The notes below the pieces were generated by a model. That model was not told the origin of the DNA. It ran no database searches and saw nothing but the letters and a program-made list of their open reading frames with translations. Source: Orrella marina (GTDB lineage: Bacteria; Pseudomonadota; Gammaproteobacteria; Burkholderiales; Burkholderiaceae_B). Taken from it: a stretch of 64,000 nt of DNA. The translations under genes and the position numbers were made by a program. The stretch's first letter is position 1. Every line of letters starts with the position of its first letter. Below, one piece after another: positions 45,456 through 54,693 of this stretch. Where the stretch lies: the NCBI RefSeq assembly GCF_003058465.1, contig NZ_CP028901.1, positions 1,674,001 to 1,738,000 of the forward strand, written 5' to 3'.

Positions 45456-46287
45456 TCTGTCGTTTTGCGAGCCTGTCTGGCTCGCTTCCGACATTCATCT
45501 AGGTCCAGACAATCCGCGAACGTCTGAGACTTTCTACCGGTTTCTGGCTCACGCAAGAAACCGGGCTGGCGCCCTCATTCTGCTAGGCGACATTTTTGAT
45601 GTCTGGATCGGAGATGACTGGATCCGTCACCCTCCCCCCTGGCTAGAACTGGCCTTGCACCACCTGCGCGAGACAGGTCAGACCCTCCCGATGTGGATTC
45701 TTGGCGGAAACCGTGATTTCCTGATCGGAGATAAACTGGCCCATCACCTCGATGCACGATTGATCCGGGATCAGTGCCTGCTGCGAATCACGTCACATGG
45801 CAAGGACAAGCCTTCAAAACACACAGTCACCCAACCAGACAAAAAGTTTCTGTTGGCGCATGGCGACGAGTTCTGCACAGAAGACCTGAAGTATCAGCGT
45901 TTCCGACGCATCGTCAGAAACCCCGCTCTTCAATCATGTTTCATGCTCTTGCCGCTTTCCCTGCGGACACAGATCGCCCGGCGCGCACGCCAGACAAGCC
46001 AGCAGACCGATCGCAGCCCGCATGAAGCGTCCTACGACGTGCAGGATACTGCTCTGGCGATGGCACTTCAAAACTCAGGCGCGCACTGCTGCATCCATGG
46101 ACATACCCATCGACCAGGCCATTTTCCGGTTCACACCGCTCAGTCAGGAGACCTCAGCAGATGGGTGCTGCCTGACTGGGAATGTGATCACCATTGCGGG
46201 CGAGAACCAGAACGGGGTGGATGGATGGAGATCGACCAGAGCGGACTCGTTTTGCGGGGGCTAATCGATTTGCCTGCCCGCATCTGA
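45448..46287 (+). CDS. lpxH: UDP-2,3-diacylglucosamine diphosphatase
   Basis: LpxH hydrolyses UDP-2,3-diacylglucosamine to lipid X in lipid A synthesis. The 279-residue protein has the metallophosphoesterase motifs in order: [37 protein letters not shown] and HGHTHRPG. The start is TTG, overlapping the end of the cyclophilin gene; no ATG lies nearby. It has an insert (residues about 110-130, [18 protein letters not shown]) before the LAHGD motif, making it longer than E. coli LpxH (240). Confidence 0.93.
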   Translation: MNNLSFCEPVWLASDIHLGPDNPRTSETFYRFLAHARNRAGALILLGDIFDVWIGDDWIRHPPPWLELALHHLRETGQTLPMWILGGNRDFLIGDKLAHHLDARLIRDQCLLRITSHGKDKPSKHTVTQPDKKFLLAHGDEFCTEDLKYQRFRRIVRNPALQSCFMLLPLSLRTQIARRARQTSQQTDRSPHEASYDVQDTALAMALQNSGAHCCIHGHTHRPGHFPVHTAQSGDLSRWVLPDWECDHHCGREPERGGWMEIDQSGLVLRGLIDLPARI

Positions 46288-46331
46288 CCTCACCCAGAGT
46301 CGCTGACTCGCGTTGATTTAAAATGGTGAGT

Positions 46332-47141
46332 TCAGAAGATGAAGTAGGCCACCACCAGACTGAGTCCGATTCGATACCAGGCAAAAGCCCTGTACGTGTG
46401 ACGAGAGACAAACGCCAGAATGGCACGAACCACGAACAGTGCGCTGAAGAACGCAGCCAGAAACCCAACCACAATCACCCAGATGTCCGCCTGGGAAAGC
46501 TCGCCCGCATGCTTGTATGTGTCATAGACAGCGGCGGCCAGCATGGTCGGCATAGCTAGAAAAAACGAAAACTCGGTAGCGGTCTTACGCTCGATTCCGG
46601 CTATCATGCCACCAATAATCGTTGACCCCGACCGAGATGTACCCGGCACCATGGCCAGACACTGTGCACACCCCACCGCCAGTGCCTGCTTCCAGCTGAT
46701 CGTCTCGAGTGACACAGCACTGGGTTTTTTCCCCTGGCGCCGGGAGGGACTTTCCACCCAGAGCATGATCAGCCCCCCGAGAAACAGTGTGACGACAACC
46801 ACTCCAGGATGAAAAAAAAGCGCCTTGATCTGGGAAATGAATATCGCCCCAATGACGGCAGCAGGCAGAAATGCAATGACCAGGTTACGCATGAAGGAGA
46901 GTTCGACCGGATCACGATCGATCGAGCCTTTTAGAAGCTTGAACACCCGGTCACGAAACAGCCAGATCACAGCCAGGATGGCGCCGAGCTGAATCACCAC
47001 CTCGAAGGTTTTGGACTCAGTCGACTGGAAATCGATCCATTTGCCAACCAGGATAAGGTGTCCGGTACTTGAAACGGGGATGAATTCTGTAACCCCTTCA
47101 ACAATCCCCAAAAAGAAAGCCTTGATCAGTTGCAGCTCCAT
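46332..47141 (-). CDS. uppP: Undecaprenyl-diphosphatase
   Basis: UppP (BacA) recycles undecaprenyl pyrophosphate to the lipid carrier used in peptidoglycan synthesis. The 269-residue inner-membrane protein has both family signatures: GIVEGVTEFIPVSSTGHLILVG near residue 12 and MVPGTSRSGSTIIGGMIAG near 160. I chose ATG 47141, with GAGGAG 11 bases upstream; a TTG at 47150 is also possible and overlaps the TerC gene stop. Confidence 0.95.
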   Translation of the reverse strand: MELQLIKAFFLGIVEGVTEFIPVSSTGHLILVGKWIDFQSTESKTFEVVIQLGAILAVIWLFRDRVFKLLKGSIDRDPVELSFMRNLVIAFLPAAVIGAIFISQIKALFFHPGVVVVTLFLGGLIMLWVESPSRRQGKKPSAVSLETISWKQALAVGCAQCLAMVPGTSRSGSTIIGGMIAGIERKTATEFSFFLAMPTMLAAAVYDTYKHAGELSQADIWVIVVGFLAAFFSALFVVRAILAFVSRHTYRAFAWYRIGLSLVVAYFIF

Positions 47142-47146
47142 GTCGC

Positions 47147-48727
47147 TCAAGACTCCTCTGCCTCGTTGTACTGTGGATTGTGAAACATCTTCTCGATATC
47201 AACCATTGCAATCCGACGCCCTTCCAGACGCATCACCTTGAAAACATAAGAGGCATGATCAGTCGTCAATTCACACTGATCACCCACTGCCGGCAGCTGC
47301 CCAAATCGTGCCAGCAGATAACCGGCCAAGGTCGTGTACTCATCCGCTTCCTGCACCAGCCCACCTAACTCGAGCACCTGCTCAAGCAGATGAAGGTCGG
47401 CGGCACCATCCACCTGCCAGTGACGTTCATCCACAGCAACGATGTCTGGTGTTTCGTCCTCATCCGGAAACTCCCCTGCAATTGCTTCAAACACGTCGAT
47501 TGGTGTGACCAGCCCCTGAATGGTTCCGAACTCGTCTGCGACCAGCACCAACTGACCACGAGACCGCTTGAGCGTATCCATCAGCCTGATCACACTGATC
47601 GTGTCATGTACGATGATAGGGTCTTTGAGACGACTCTCGCGAATGCGCCCGTGCGTGAGCAGATCGGACACCATACGCTTGGCTCGACCAATTCCGACCA
47701 CCTCGTCGAGGGACCCCCGACACACCGGAAAAAAGCTGTGCGGCGTATCCTCAATCTGCTGCCGGATCATATCGGGCGCTTCTTCCATGTCGATCCAGGT
47801 AATCTCCGTTCTGGGCGTCATGATGGAGTGAACGGAACGTTCGGCCAGCGTGAGCACTCCGCTTACCATGTTGCGCTCTTCTATTGCAAAGGTGACGTGC
47901 TCGCCCTTCTCGCCGGGCTCCACGTCCTGTTCCATCGCTTGCTGTGGAAGCCGTTTGCCCAGCATGTGCATGACCGCCTCCGCAGTACGTTCACGCAAGG
48001 GACGCTTCGCATCGATAAGCAACAAATTGCGACGCGCGAGTTGATTGAGCAGTTCGATCAGAATCGAGAATCCAATTGCCGCGTACAGATAACCTTTGGG
48101 CACCTCATAACCGAACCCTTCGACTACCAGCGAAAAACCGATCATCATCAAAAAGCCCAGACAGAGCACGACCACCGTCGGGTGAGAATTCACGAATCTG
48201 GTTAATGGCTTGGAGGCAATCAGCATGATTCCGATCGCAATGATCACGGCAGCCATCATCACTGGCAACTGATTGACCATCCCGATTGCAGTAATGATCG
48301 CGTCAAGCGAGAACACCGCATCGAGCACGACGATCTGGGTAACGATCACACCGAAGCTTGCATAGACCCTGGGACCAAAGCTGCTTGGGCGCTTGCCCTC
48401 GATCCTCTCGTGCAGTTCAAGCGTACCCTTGAAGAGCAGAAAAAATCCACCCACAATCAAGATGAGATCTCTGGCAGAAAAACTGATCGAACCAAACTCG
48501 ATGATTGGCTCGGTAAGCTGTACCAGCCAGGCGATGCCAGCAAGCAGCACCAGACGCATGATCAGCGCAAGCGACAGTCCGATCACCCGGGCCTGATCCC
48601 GCTGGCGCGGCGGAAGCTTCTCAGCCAGAATGGCGATGAAGATGAGGTTATCAATCCCCAGAACGATTTCCAGGACAACCAGCGTCAACAAGCCGACCCA
48701 TATTGTCGGGTCAAGCAGCCATTCCAT
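47147..48727 (-). CDS. TerC family membrane protein with CBS and CorC domains
   Basis: The 526-residue protein has three parts: a TerC-like membrane domain (about residues 1-230, [23 protein letters not shown] near the start and [15 protein letters not shown] near 135), a pair of CBS domains (about 310-430, [17 protein letters not shown] and [20 protein letters not shown]), and a C-terminal CorC/HlyC transporter-associated domain (about 445-520). It resembles YoaE/YegH of enterobacteria and may export metal ions. The stop overlaps the alternative uppP start. Confidence 0.93.
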   Translation of the reverse strand: MEWLLDPTIWVGLLTLVVLEIVLGIDNLIFIAILAEKLPPRQRDQARVIGLSLALIMRLVLLAGIAWLVQLTEPIIEFGSISFSARDLILIVGGFFLLFKGTLELHERIEGKRPSSFGPRVYASFGVIVTQIVVLDAVFSLDAIITAIGMVNQLPVMMAAVIIAIGIMLIASKPLTRFVNSHPTVVVLCLGFLMMIGFSLVVEGFGYEVPKGYLYAAIGFSILIELLNQLARRNLLLIDAKRPLRERTAEAVMHMLGKRLPQQAMEQDVEPGEKGEHVTFAIEERNMVSGVLTLAERSVHSIMTPRTEITWIDMEEAPDMIRQQIEDTPHSFFPVCRGSLDEVVGIGRAKRMVSDLLTHGRIRESRLKDPIIVHDTISVIRLMDTLKRSRGQLVLVADEFGTIQGLVTPIDVFEAIAGEFPDEDETPDIVAVDERHWQVDGAADLHLLEQVLELGGLVQEADEYTTLAGYLLARFGQLPAVGDQCELTTDHASYVFKVMRLEGRRIAMVDIEKMFHNPQYNEAEES

Positions 48728-48786
48728 TCAGAGCTCCCGTTGTAAAGTTAAGCTCAATGGTAGCGGAATTATGTCGCAGGGTTCTG

Positions 48787-49575
48787 TCACTCTGTGAAGT
48801 ACGACAGCAATTGCGGGAAGATTTTAGGTGTCGCAGCGATAACCTCACCCGAACTCATCCATTGCTGCTCACCAGTGAAGTCGGTCACGAGACCTCCAGC
48901 TTCCTGAACAATCAATGCGGCCGCTGCCAGATCCCATTCTTTGAGATTTGCGCCACAGAACCCGTCAAGGCGACCTGCAGCGACATACACCATATCCAAA
49001 ACCGATGACCCCGTACGACGAACGCCCGCGCTGTCTAAGCTCAGCTGCCTGAGCTGACGAGTCGAACCACCGTCTGGATCTGCCGAGCCAGGCCAGCGAG
49101 CACCAAGTAATGCATCACCAAGCCGGCGCTGGCCCGAGACCCGCACTCTGCGGTCATTCAGAAACGCTCCGCCTCCCCGGCTAGCCGTGAACAACTCGTT
49201 GCGGTTTGGATCGTAGACTACTGCATGGGTGAGCTGCCCACGGTGACGCAAGGCAATCGACACCGCATAAATCGGCATACCATGAATGAAATTGCTGGTA
49301 CCGTCCAGGGGATCAACTACCCACTCAAAATCCGGCACAGAGCCATCTTCCGGGTGATGTACCTTGCCAGACTCCTCAGCCAGAAACGCGTGCTGGGGAT
49401 AGGCCGTGTGCAGGATATCAATGATTGCCTCCTCGCACGCGTGATCGACATCCGTGACAAAATCACGTTTACCTTTCTGTGCAATTTGCAGTCGCTCTAC
49501 ATCGAGGCTGGCGCGGTTGATAATATTGCCTGCTTTTCTGGCGGCCTTGACCGCCGTGTTTAACATTGGATGCAT
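48787..49575 (-). CDS. suhB: Inositol-1-monophosphatase family protein
   Basis: The 262-residue enzyme matches SuhB, a phosphatase that in E. coli also aids ribosomal RNA antitermination. Motifs: FLAEESG (metal ligand), WVVDPLDGTSNFIHGMP (metal/phosphate binding) and KEWDLAAAALIVQEAGG near residue 215. The start at 49575 gives the normal length; the frame is open to 49668 but would overlap the divergent trmJ gene. Confidence 0.92.
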   Translation of the reverse strand: MHPMLNTAVKAARKAGNIINRASLDVERLQIAQKGKRDFVTDVDHACEEAIIDILHTAYPQHAFLAEESGKVHHPEDGSVPDFEWVVDPLDGTSNFIHGMPIYAVSIALRHRGQLTHAVVYDPNRNELFTASRGGGAFLNDRRVRVSGQRRLGDALLGARWPGSADPDGGSTRQLRQLSLDSAGVRRTGSSVLDMVYVAAGRLDGFCGANLKEWDLAAAALIVQEAGGLVTDFTGEQQWMSSGEVIAATPKIFPQLLSYFTE

Positions 49576-49617
49576 GGAAAATTTCGTCGTCCTGACAGAG
49601 TAATGCGGGGATTTTAG

Positions 49618-50403
49618 TTGACTTCTAGCTTCGAACGGGTGCGCTTCATATTGACAGAGCCAAGTCACCCTGGCAACGTAGGCTCGGCGGCGCGTGCCGT
49701 CAAGACCATGGGCTTCTCGGATCTGTGGATTGCGGGTGCCCAGCAGCCCGACATCATCAGTGATTCACAAGCAATCGCACTCGCCTCAGGCGCCACAGAC
49801 GTCCTGACATCCGCGGGTCAGGTTACCAGTTTAAAGGAGGCACTCGCCCCCGTTACACTGGCATTTGCGATGACTGCACGGGCGCGTGATCTCGGTCCGC
49901 CACCGCTAGACATCCGGGAAGCCGCACAACTGGGGCGCGCTCACCTCGCCGAGCATACAGAGAATCGGGTCGCAATTGTCCTGGGGTGTGAGCGTGCCGG
50001 ACTTAACAATGCTCAGGTGGCCCTCTGCCAGCGCGTTTGTCACATCCCAGCCAACCCGGCCTACAGTTCGCTCAATGTGGCCCAGGCCCTGCAACTTGCC
50101 GCCTGGGAAATGCGTTACGCACTGATTGATCCTGACGAGCGTCTACCCACAACCCCGGACATTCGACCTGATCCAGGCAAGGCGCCAGCCAGTGCACAGG
50201 CCGTGCATAACCTTCTTGAGCACTGGGAACAGGCACTGGTTGCAATCAAGTTTCTGGATCCAAAACATCCCAAGAAGCTGGTTGCCAGAATGCAGCATCT
50301 TCTTCAGCGCTCAGATCTGAGCCGGGACGAGGTCGACATGCTGCGAGGCGTCTGCACTGCCATGATCACCACAGCGCGCAAGGCCGGCCACGACATCCCA
50401 TGA
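49618..50403 (+). CDS. trmJ: tRNA 2'-O-methyltransferase (TrmJ, SpoU family)
   Basis: The 261-residue enzyme methylates the 2' hydroxyl of a tRNA nucleoside (position 32 in E. coli). The SpoU fold motifs are LTEPSHPGNVGSAARAVKTMGF near residue 12, VLGCERAGLNN near residue 120 and PANPAYSSLNVAQALQLAAWEM near 145, the last forming the trefoil knot that binds SAM. The C-terminal helical extension is typical of TrmJ. The start is TTG, which is common in this family's genes. Confidence 0.93.
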   Translation: MTSSFERVRFILTEPSHPGNVGSAARAVKTMGFSDLWIAGAQQPDIISDSQAIALASGATDVLTSAGQVTSLKEALAPVTLAFAMTARARDLGPPPLDIREAAQLGRAHLAEHTENRVAIVLGCERAGLNNAQVALCQRVCHIPANPAYSSLNVAQALQLAAWEMRYALIDPDERLPTTPDIRPDPGKAPASAQAVHNLLEHWEQALVAIKFLDPKHPKKLVARMQHLLQRSDLSRDEVDMLRGVCTAMITTARKAGHDIP

Positions 50404-50497
50404 GGCAGTGACAGTGTCGGTCAGACACAACACAATGACCCTGCCAGTCACACGTCTGCGTCACGATCAGACTGGCGCCTTCAGTTACGATTGATAC

Positions 50498-51535
50498 ATG
50501 TTTGAACGAATCCGAGAAGACATCTCCTGCATACTGGAACGCGACCCGGCCGCACGGAGCCGGCTCGAGGTCATCACCTGCTATCCAGGCCTGCACGCTA
50601 TCCTGATACATCGCATGGCGCATCGACTCTGGGCAGGCGGCTGGTACTGGCTTGGGCGCTTCATCTCGCACCTTGGGCGCATCCTGACAGGGATTGAGAT
50701 TCACCCTGGCGCGACGCTTGGGAGGCGGGTTTTCATCGACCATGGACACGGAGTGGTCATTGGCGAGACCGCAGAAGTTGGTGATGAGTGTACGATTTAC
50801 CAAGGCGTAACCCTCGGAGGAACCAAGTTATACAAAGGTGAGAAGCGCCATCCGACGCTTGGTCAAGGCGTGGTGGTTGGTGCCGGTGCACAGGTACTCG
50901 GCGGATTTACGGTCGGCGACGGTGCCCGAATCGGATCGAACGCAGTAGTGGTCAAGCCTGTGCCAGCTGGTGCAACGGCGGTCGGCAATCCAGCGCGCAT
51001 CATCGAGCACCGAGACAACCAGGACAATACTGCGGCGCGCGCACGCCCCTTCGTCGATCCGCAGCAACCGATTGCGCCTCCCCCTCTATCCACGCAGGAC
51101 CTGACTGGATGCTGCAACGAAGGACAGCTCGATACTCGACCACTTCAGGAGATGCTGAGCAACAACGGCAAGGGTGGTCCGCAGGCAAATGCAGCTGGCC
51201 GAGCGGCCTCGACACAATCAAACGGCGCACCCAATGCTATGAGTAGCGCAAGGACCAGCGGAACATCCTATAGCACGTCGACCGATACACAGGAAAGCAA
51301 GCAGAGTCAGGCACAAAACCAGACAGATACGGATAGCGGATTTAGCGCTTATGCGGTCGACAGTAGTGACACCGACCCGCTCGTCAAGGTGGTTCAGGAG
51401 CTGATCGAGCATGCTGCACGACAGGATGCAAGAATCACCCAACTGTGCCAGGCGATCGAATCTCTGGGTAAAAAAATCGAGCAACCTGAAAACGGTTCGC
51501 TAGATACCGAAAGACTGAACAAGCTGGTGGAATAA
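50498..51535 (+). CDS. cysE: Serine O-acetyltransferase with long disordered tail
   Basis: The enzyme acetylates serine for cysteine synthesis. The N-terminal two-thirds match CysE: helical [24 protein letters not shown], then a left-handed beta-helix (about residues 60-175) with [42 protein letters not shown]. From about residue 180 to 290 there is a serine-, threonine- and glutamine-rich low-complexity stretch, followed by a short helical segment ([23 protein letters not shown]). At 345 residues it is longer than the usual 260-310. The tail likely does not affect catalysis. Confidence 0.93.
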   Translation: MFERIREDISCILERDPAARSRLEVITCYPGLHAILIHRMAHRLWAGGWYWLGRFISHLGRILTGIEIHPGATLGRRVFIDHGHGVVIGETAEVGDECTIYQGVTLGGTKLYKGEKRHPTLGQGVVVGAGAQVLGGFTVGDGARIGSNAVVVKPVPAGATAVGNPARIIEHRDNQDNTAARARPFVDPQQPIAPPPLSTQDLTGCCNEGQLDTRPLQEMLSNNGKGGPQANAAGRAASTQSNGAPNAMSSARTSGTSYSTSTDTQESKQSQAQNQTDTDSGFSAYAVDSSDTDPLVKVVQELIEHAARQDARITQLCQAIESLGKKIEQPENGSLDTERLNKLVE

Positions 51536-51545
51536 CGCATGTTGC

Positions 51546-51576
51546 GTATCACGCGGATAACGGATCCGTGTGATAC
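51546..51576 (+). terminator. Hairpin after cysE
   Basis: GTATCAC pairs with GTGATAC, extended by a G-T pair and CGGAT with ATCCG, around a 5-base loop. It starts 11 bases after the cysE stop. Without a T-run, termination is plausible but not sure. Confidence 0.5.
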
Positions 51577-51711
51577 ATGAAGGCCCCGGTAACCAAGCGA
51601 GCACCGCTCCAGGAGGCCCGGCCACATCCCAATAACCTGGAGCGATAGCCGTCAGCCAGATGATCCGGAGAAAACGTCAGGACGCGTGGAGCTGTTGACA
51701 CAGCGAAATAT

Positions 51712-51747
51712 CCTCTTCGCGACAAGACCAAACGTTTCGCGAAGAGG
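51712..51747 (-). terminator. 11-bp perfect inverted repeat after the CoA-transferase genes
   Basis: CCTCTTCGCGA pairs exactly with TCGCGAAGAGG over a 14-base loop. It lies 12 bases beyond the stop of the CoA-transferase B gene on the minus strand, so it may end that operon. No long T-run follows. Confidence 0.55.
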
Positions 51748-51759
51748 TGCAGGCATTTC

Positions 51760-52398
51760 TCAGAAAACCAGATCAAGCCCTGTCAGTCTGCGCAACTCGT
51801 CCTGACCCACACCGGCGCAGTCGTCAATCACCCGCACGACGCCCTCGGGTTCGATCTGAAAGACCGCATAGTCGGTGTAAACTCGCTTGACACAACGCAC
51901 GCCGGTTAACGGATAAGTACACTTCTCGACCAGTTTGGACTGACCGTCCTTGGTGAGTAACTCCATCATGATGTAGGTCGCACGCGCGCCGGCGGCAAGA
52001 TCCATTGCTCCACCCACAGCCGGTATCGCGCCTGACTCACCAGTCGACCAGTTGGCCAGGTCACCATCACGTGAGACCTGAAATGCCCCTAGCACGCAGT
52101 AGTCAAGATGACCTCCTCGCATCATGGCGAATGAATCGGCATGATGGAAGTAGGAACCACCTTTGAGCAGGGTTACAGCCTGTTTGCCAGCATTAACGAG
52201 ATCCCAGTCCTCTTCACCTTCGGCTGCAAGCGGACCCATGGCCAGAATGCCATTCTCGCTTTGCAGAAAAATATCTTTGTCTTTTGGAAGGTAGTTGCTG
52301 ACCTTGGTCGGCAACCCGATGCCCAGATTCACATACGCGCCTTCAGGAATATCTTTTGCCAGTCGCTCTGCAATCTGGTCTCTGGATAAACGTGCCAT
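51760..52398 (-). CDS. 3-oxoacid CoA-transferase subunit B (PcaJ/ScoB-like)
   Basis: The 212-residue subunit holds the catalytic glutamate that carries CoA, visible as SENGIL near residue 48. It forms a heterodimer with the gene just upstream. Sequence runs such as IGLPTKVSNYLP and HHADSFAMMRGGHLD are typical of family I subunit B proteins. It could use 3-oxoadipate (aromatic degradation) or acetoacetate; no other aromatic-degradation gene is in the window, so the substrate is open. Confidence 0.92.
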   Translation of the reverse strand: MARLSRDQIAERLAKDIPEGAYVNLGIGLPTKVSNYLPKDKDIFLQSENGILAMGPLAAEGEEDWDLVNAGKQAVTLLKGGSYFHHADSFAMMRGGHLDYCVLGAFQVSRDGDLANWSTGESGAIPAVGGAMDLAAGARATYIMMELLTKDGQSKLVEKCTYPLTGVRCVKRVYTDYAVFQIEPEGVVRVIDDCAGVGQDELRRLTGLDLVF

Positions 52399-52417
52399 GT
52401 TGTTCTAACCCTCGCGA

Positions 52418-53077
52418 CTAAACTTTGACTACACGATCGACATAGATACCTGGTGTCACAATCGCCTCAGGATCCAGTTCACCGAGATCGACCACATCAG
52501 CCACCTGGGCAATGGTCAGATCTGCACCTGTTGCATAGACCGGGTTGAAGTTTCTGGCAGACTTGTTGTATGTCAGATTACCCCAACGATCACCATGCTT
52601 GGCCTTGATTAGCGCCACATCGGCACGAATCGGGTACTCAAACAGGTAGTCCACACCATCGATGTTACGGACTTCCCGCCCCTCGGCAAGTGGGGTTCCG
52701 ACCGCTGTACGAGTGTAGAACCCACCAATTCCAGCCCCGCCTGCGCGTACTCGCTCGGCAAGACCGCCTTGTGGCACCAGTTCGAGCTCGATCTTGCCAG
52801 CTCGGTACAACTCGTCGAACACGTAGGAGTCAGCCTGGCGAGGAAACGAACAGATAATCTTTCGGACCCGACCTTCTTTCATCAAAGCCGCCAGTCCGGT
52901 TTCACCATTACCCGCGTTGTTATTGACGATGACAAGGTCTTTGGCACCTTGTGCAATCAGCGCATCGATAAGCTCAATCGGCTGGCCAGCACCCCCGAAG
53001 CCACCGACCAGAACGGTGGAACCATCCTTAATCCCGGCCACCGCTTCTTCCAGGGAGGAAACTATTTTGTTGATCAT
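52418..53077 (-). CDS. 3-oxoacid CoA-transferase subunit A (PcaI-like)
   Basis: The 219-residue subunit starts at ATG 53077 (MINKIVSSLEEAVAGIKDGS) and shows the family's GGFGGAGQPIELIDALI, NNAGNGETGLAAL and LVPQGGLAERVRAGGAGIGGFYT, which match PcaI-type proteins of betaproteobacteria better than ScoA of other bacteria (from memory). It is separated from subunit B by 19 bases. Its position does not reveal the pathway. Confidence 0.92.
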   Translation of the reverse strand: MINKIVSSLEEAVAGIKDGSTVLVGGFGGAGQPIELIDALIAQGAKDLVIVNNNAGNGETGLAALMKEGRVRKIICSFPRQADSYVFDELYRAGKIELELVPQGGLAERVRAGGAGIGGFYTRTAVGTPLAEGREVRNIDGVDYLFEYPIRADVALIKAKHGDRWGNLTYNKSARNFNPVYATGADLTIAQVADVVDLGELDPEAIVTPGIYVDRVVKV

Positions 53078-53218
53078 GTTTGCGTCACACCCGAAGCAAA
53101 AAAAGGCCAGTCTAACGCGATGGCGGCCATGTTCCAAGCAAGTCCTGCGCAGCCCCAAAAATCAAAACCCGCACCTCAGGGACGGTTCCTGGATATGGAT
53201 CGTTCCTGGACATGCTTG

Positions 53219-54052
53219 TCAGCAAACGCTGTAGTCAGGCTCTGGCAGTGCTTCAAGCGCTGGCATGGCCAACAGGTAACCCTGGATCAGGTGCACCCCC
53301 ATCTGGCGCAGCGTGTCGAGCTCCTCGCGGGTCTCCACCCCTTCGGCAACAATCCTGCATCCCAGTGCACGACAGGTACCAATTACACCTCCTACGATTG
53401 CCTGACGCACTGGATCTTTATCAATGTCGCGAGTCAGCGCCATATCAAGCTTGACGATATGCGGCTGAAAATCAGCCAGCAGATTCAAACCTGAGTGCCC
53501 AGCCCCGAAGTCATCGATCGCAGTCAAAAACCCTCTCTTCTGATAGTCTCTGATGATGCGCAGAGCGTGCGCTGGATCACTGATTTTCTCCGATTCGGTC
53601 ATCTCGAATATGAGACGCTCCGGAGGAAACCCAACCTTTCGGCCAGCGGCCAGAGTCAGACGGATGCAGGTCGCAGGCTCATACACGGCATTCGGTAGAA
53701 AATTGATCGATAGATAAGTTTGCATGCCAAGACGCTGGGCCGTCTCGATTGCGAGCACCCTGCAGGTCTGATCAAAGGTATACATATCCTCTTGCGATAT
53801 CGCACTGATAACGGACCATGCCGACTCACCGTTCTCCCCACGTACCAGCGCCTCATACGCAAAAACTTCCCGAGTATCGACATCGACAATCGGCTGAAAT
53901 GCCATCTTCATCCGCTTGTTCAGTGGTCTGGCGCCTTTACAGTGGATACAGCCGATGATCTCGTCATCGGCATCCCCAAAAAATTCGGATAAATACATCA
54001 TCAACTCCGTGAGCGCATGCAAGTCACTGGATTGCGACTCATCTGACCTCAC
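53219..54052 (-). CDS. EAL domain c-di-GMP phosphodiesterase
   Basis: This 277-residue protein is almost wholly an EAL domain (residues about 40-270) and should hydrolyse c-di-GMP. Catalytic signatures are intact: YEALVRG (EAL), INFLPNAV (metal Asn), FEMTES, AIDDFGAGHSGLN (DDFG) and VAEGVET. The first 40 residues contain DDEIIGCIHCKGARP, a short cysteine/histidine cluster (C-x-H-C) that might bind a metal or cofactor. It has no membrane segment. Together with the GGDEF gene at 9291 it is the only c-di-GMP gene in the window. Confidence 0.92.
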   Translation of the reverse strand: MRSDESQSSDLHALTELMMYLSEFFGDADDEIIGCIHCKGARPLNKRMKMAFQPIVDVDTREVFAYEALVRGENGESAWSVISAISQEDMYTFDQTCRVLAIETAQRLGMQTYLSINFLPNAVYEPATCIRLTLAAGRKVGFPPERLIFEMTESEKISDPAHALRIIRDYQKRGFLTAIDDFGAGHSGLNLLADFQPHIVKLDMALTRDIDKDPVRQAIVGGVIGTCRALGCRIVAEGVETREELDTLRQMGVHLIQGYLLAMPALEALPEPDYSVC

Positions 54053-54693
54053 ATTGGTCGTTTAACTAAAAAATGTAGCACATGGAGTGACCGGCACCAA
54101 AGGCGATGAGCGTGATCGATCACCCACATCAACCACAGCCACAACTCCCTGCTCGAAAACCGAGAGTAATCGAAGATGATGCATCCATTGGCACAAGGGG
54201 TTGTCACTCCAGATTGCCCAACCGCCTGGTCACGCCAGATCGCTGCGGCCACGGGTAAGCTGCTCGATCCACGACGACTAAAGCGATCGTCTGGACTTGA
54301 CATCTGGCAACCCTGGTCGGCCGCTTGGGCAAGGTCCAAACCGGCTAAACTGTCAGTAACAGTGGCGCATACGAAAAGTGGCTCCAGAGAAATAGGCACC
54401 GCAGAGACGGTCATTAGTCATTACATACCCAATGGCGGTTTGGCAACGATCAGCGTGACTTTCTCAGACCCTCATCTCCAGCGCATGAGTCGAGCAGAAG
54501 GTTAGTGGGGCACTAGATGAGAGACAAAATCGGATTGCCTGCAACATCTCTTCTGACAAACCGTGCCCGGACACTACCAACCGGGTCGCCACAAGAGACC
54601 GTCTTGCTGCCAATGCACTGGCATCAGACCGATGCGCCCGTGTCATACACAATCTGCTTGCCGCACATCTACAACACGAAATCAACGAGCTGA
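54053..54693. other. Intergenic region before mutS
   Basis: About 640 bases without a recognised gene. Frames on both strands (for example 54176-54505, 109 codons, plus) have no family resemblance and no convincing ribosome binding site. The mutS promoter should be here but is not clear. Confidence 0.4.

Noticed and set aside
54176..54505. Plus-strand 109-codon frame upstream of mutS
   Set aside because: No recognisable domain or start signal; composition looks non-coding.
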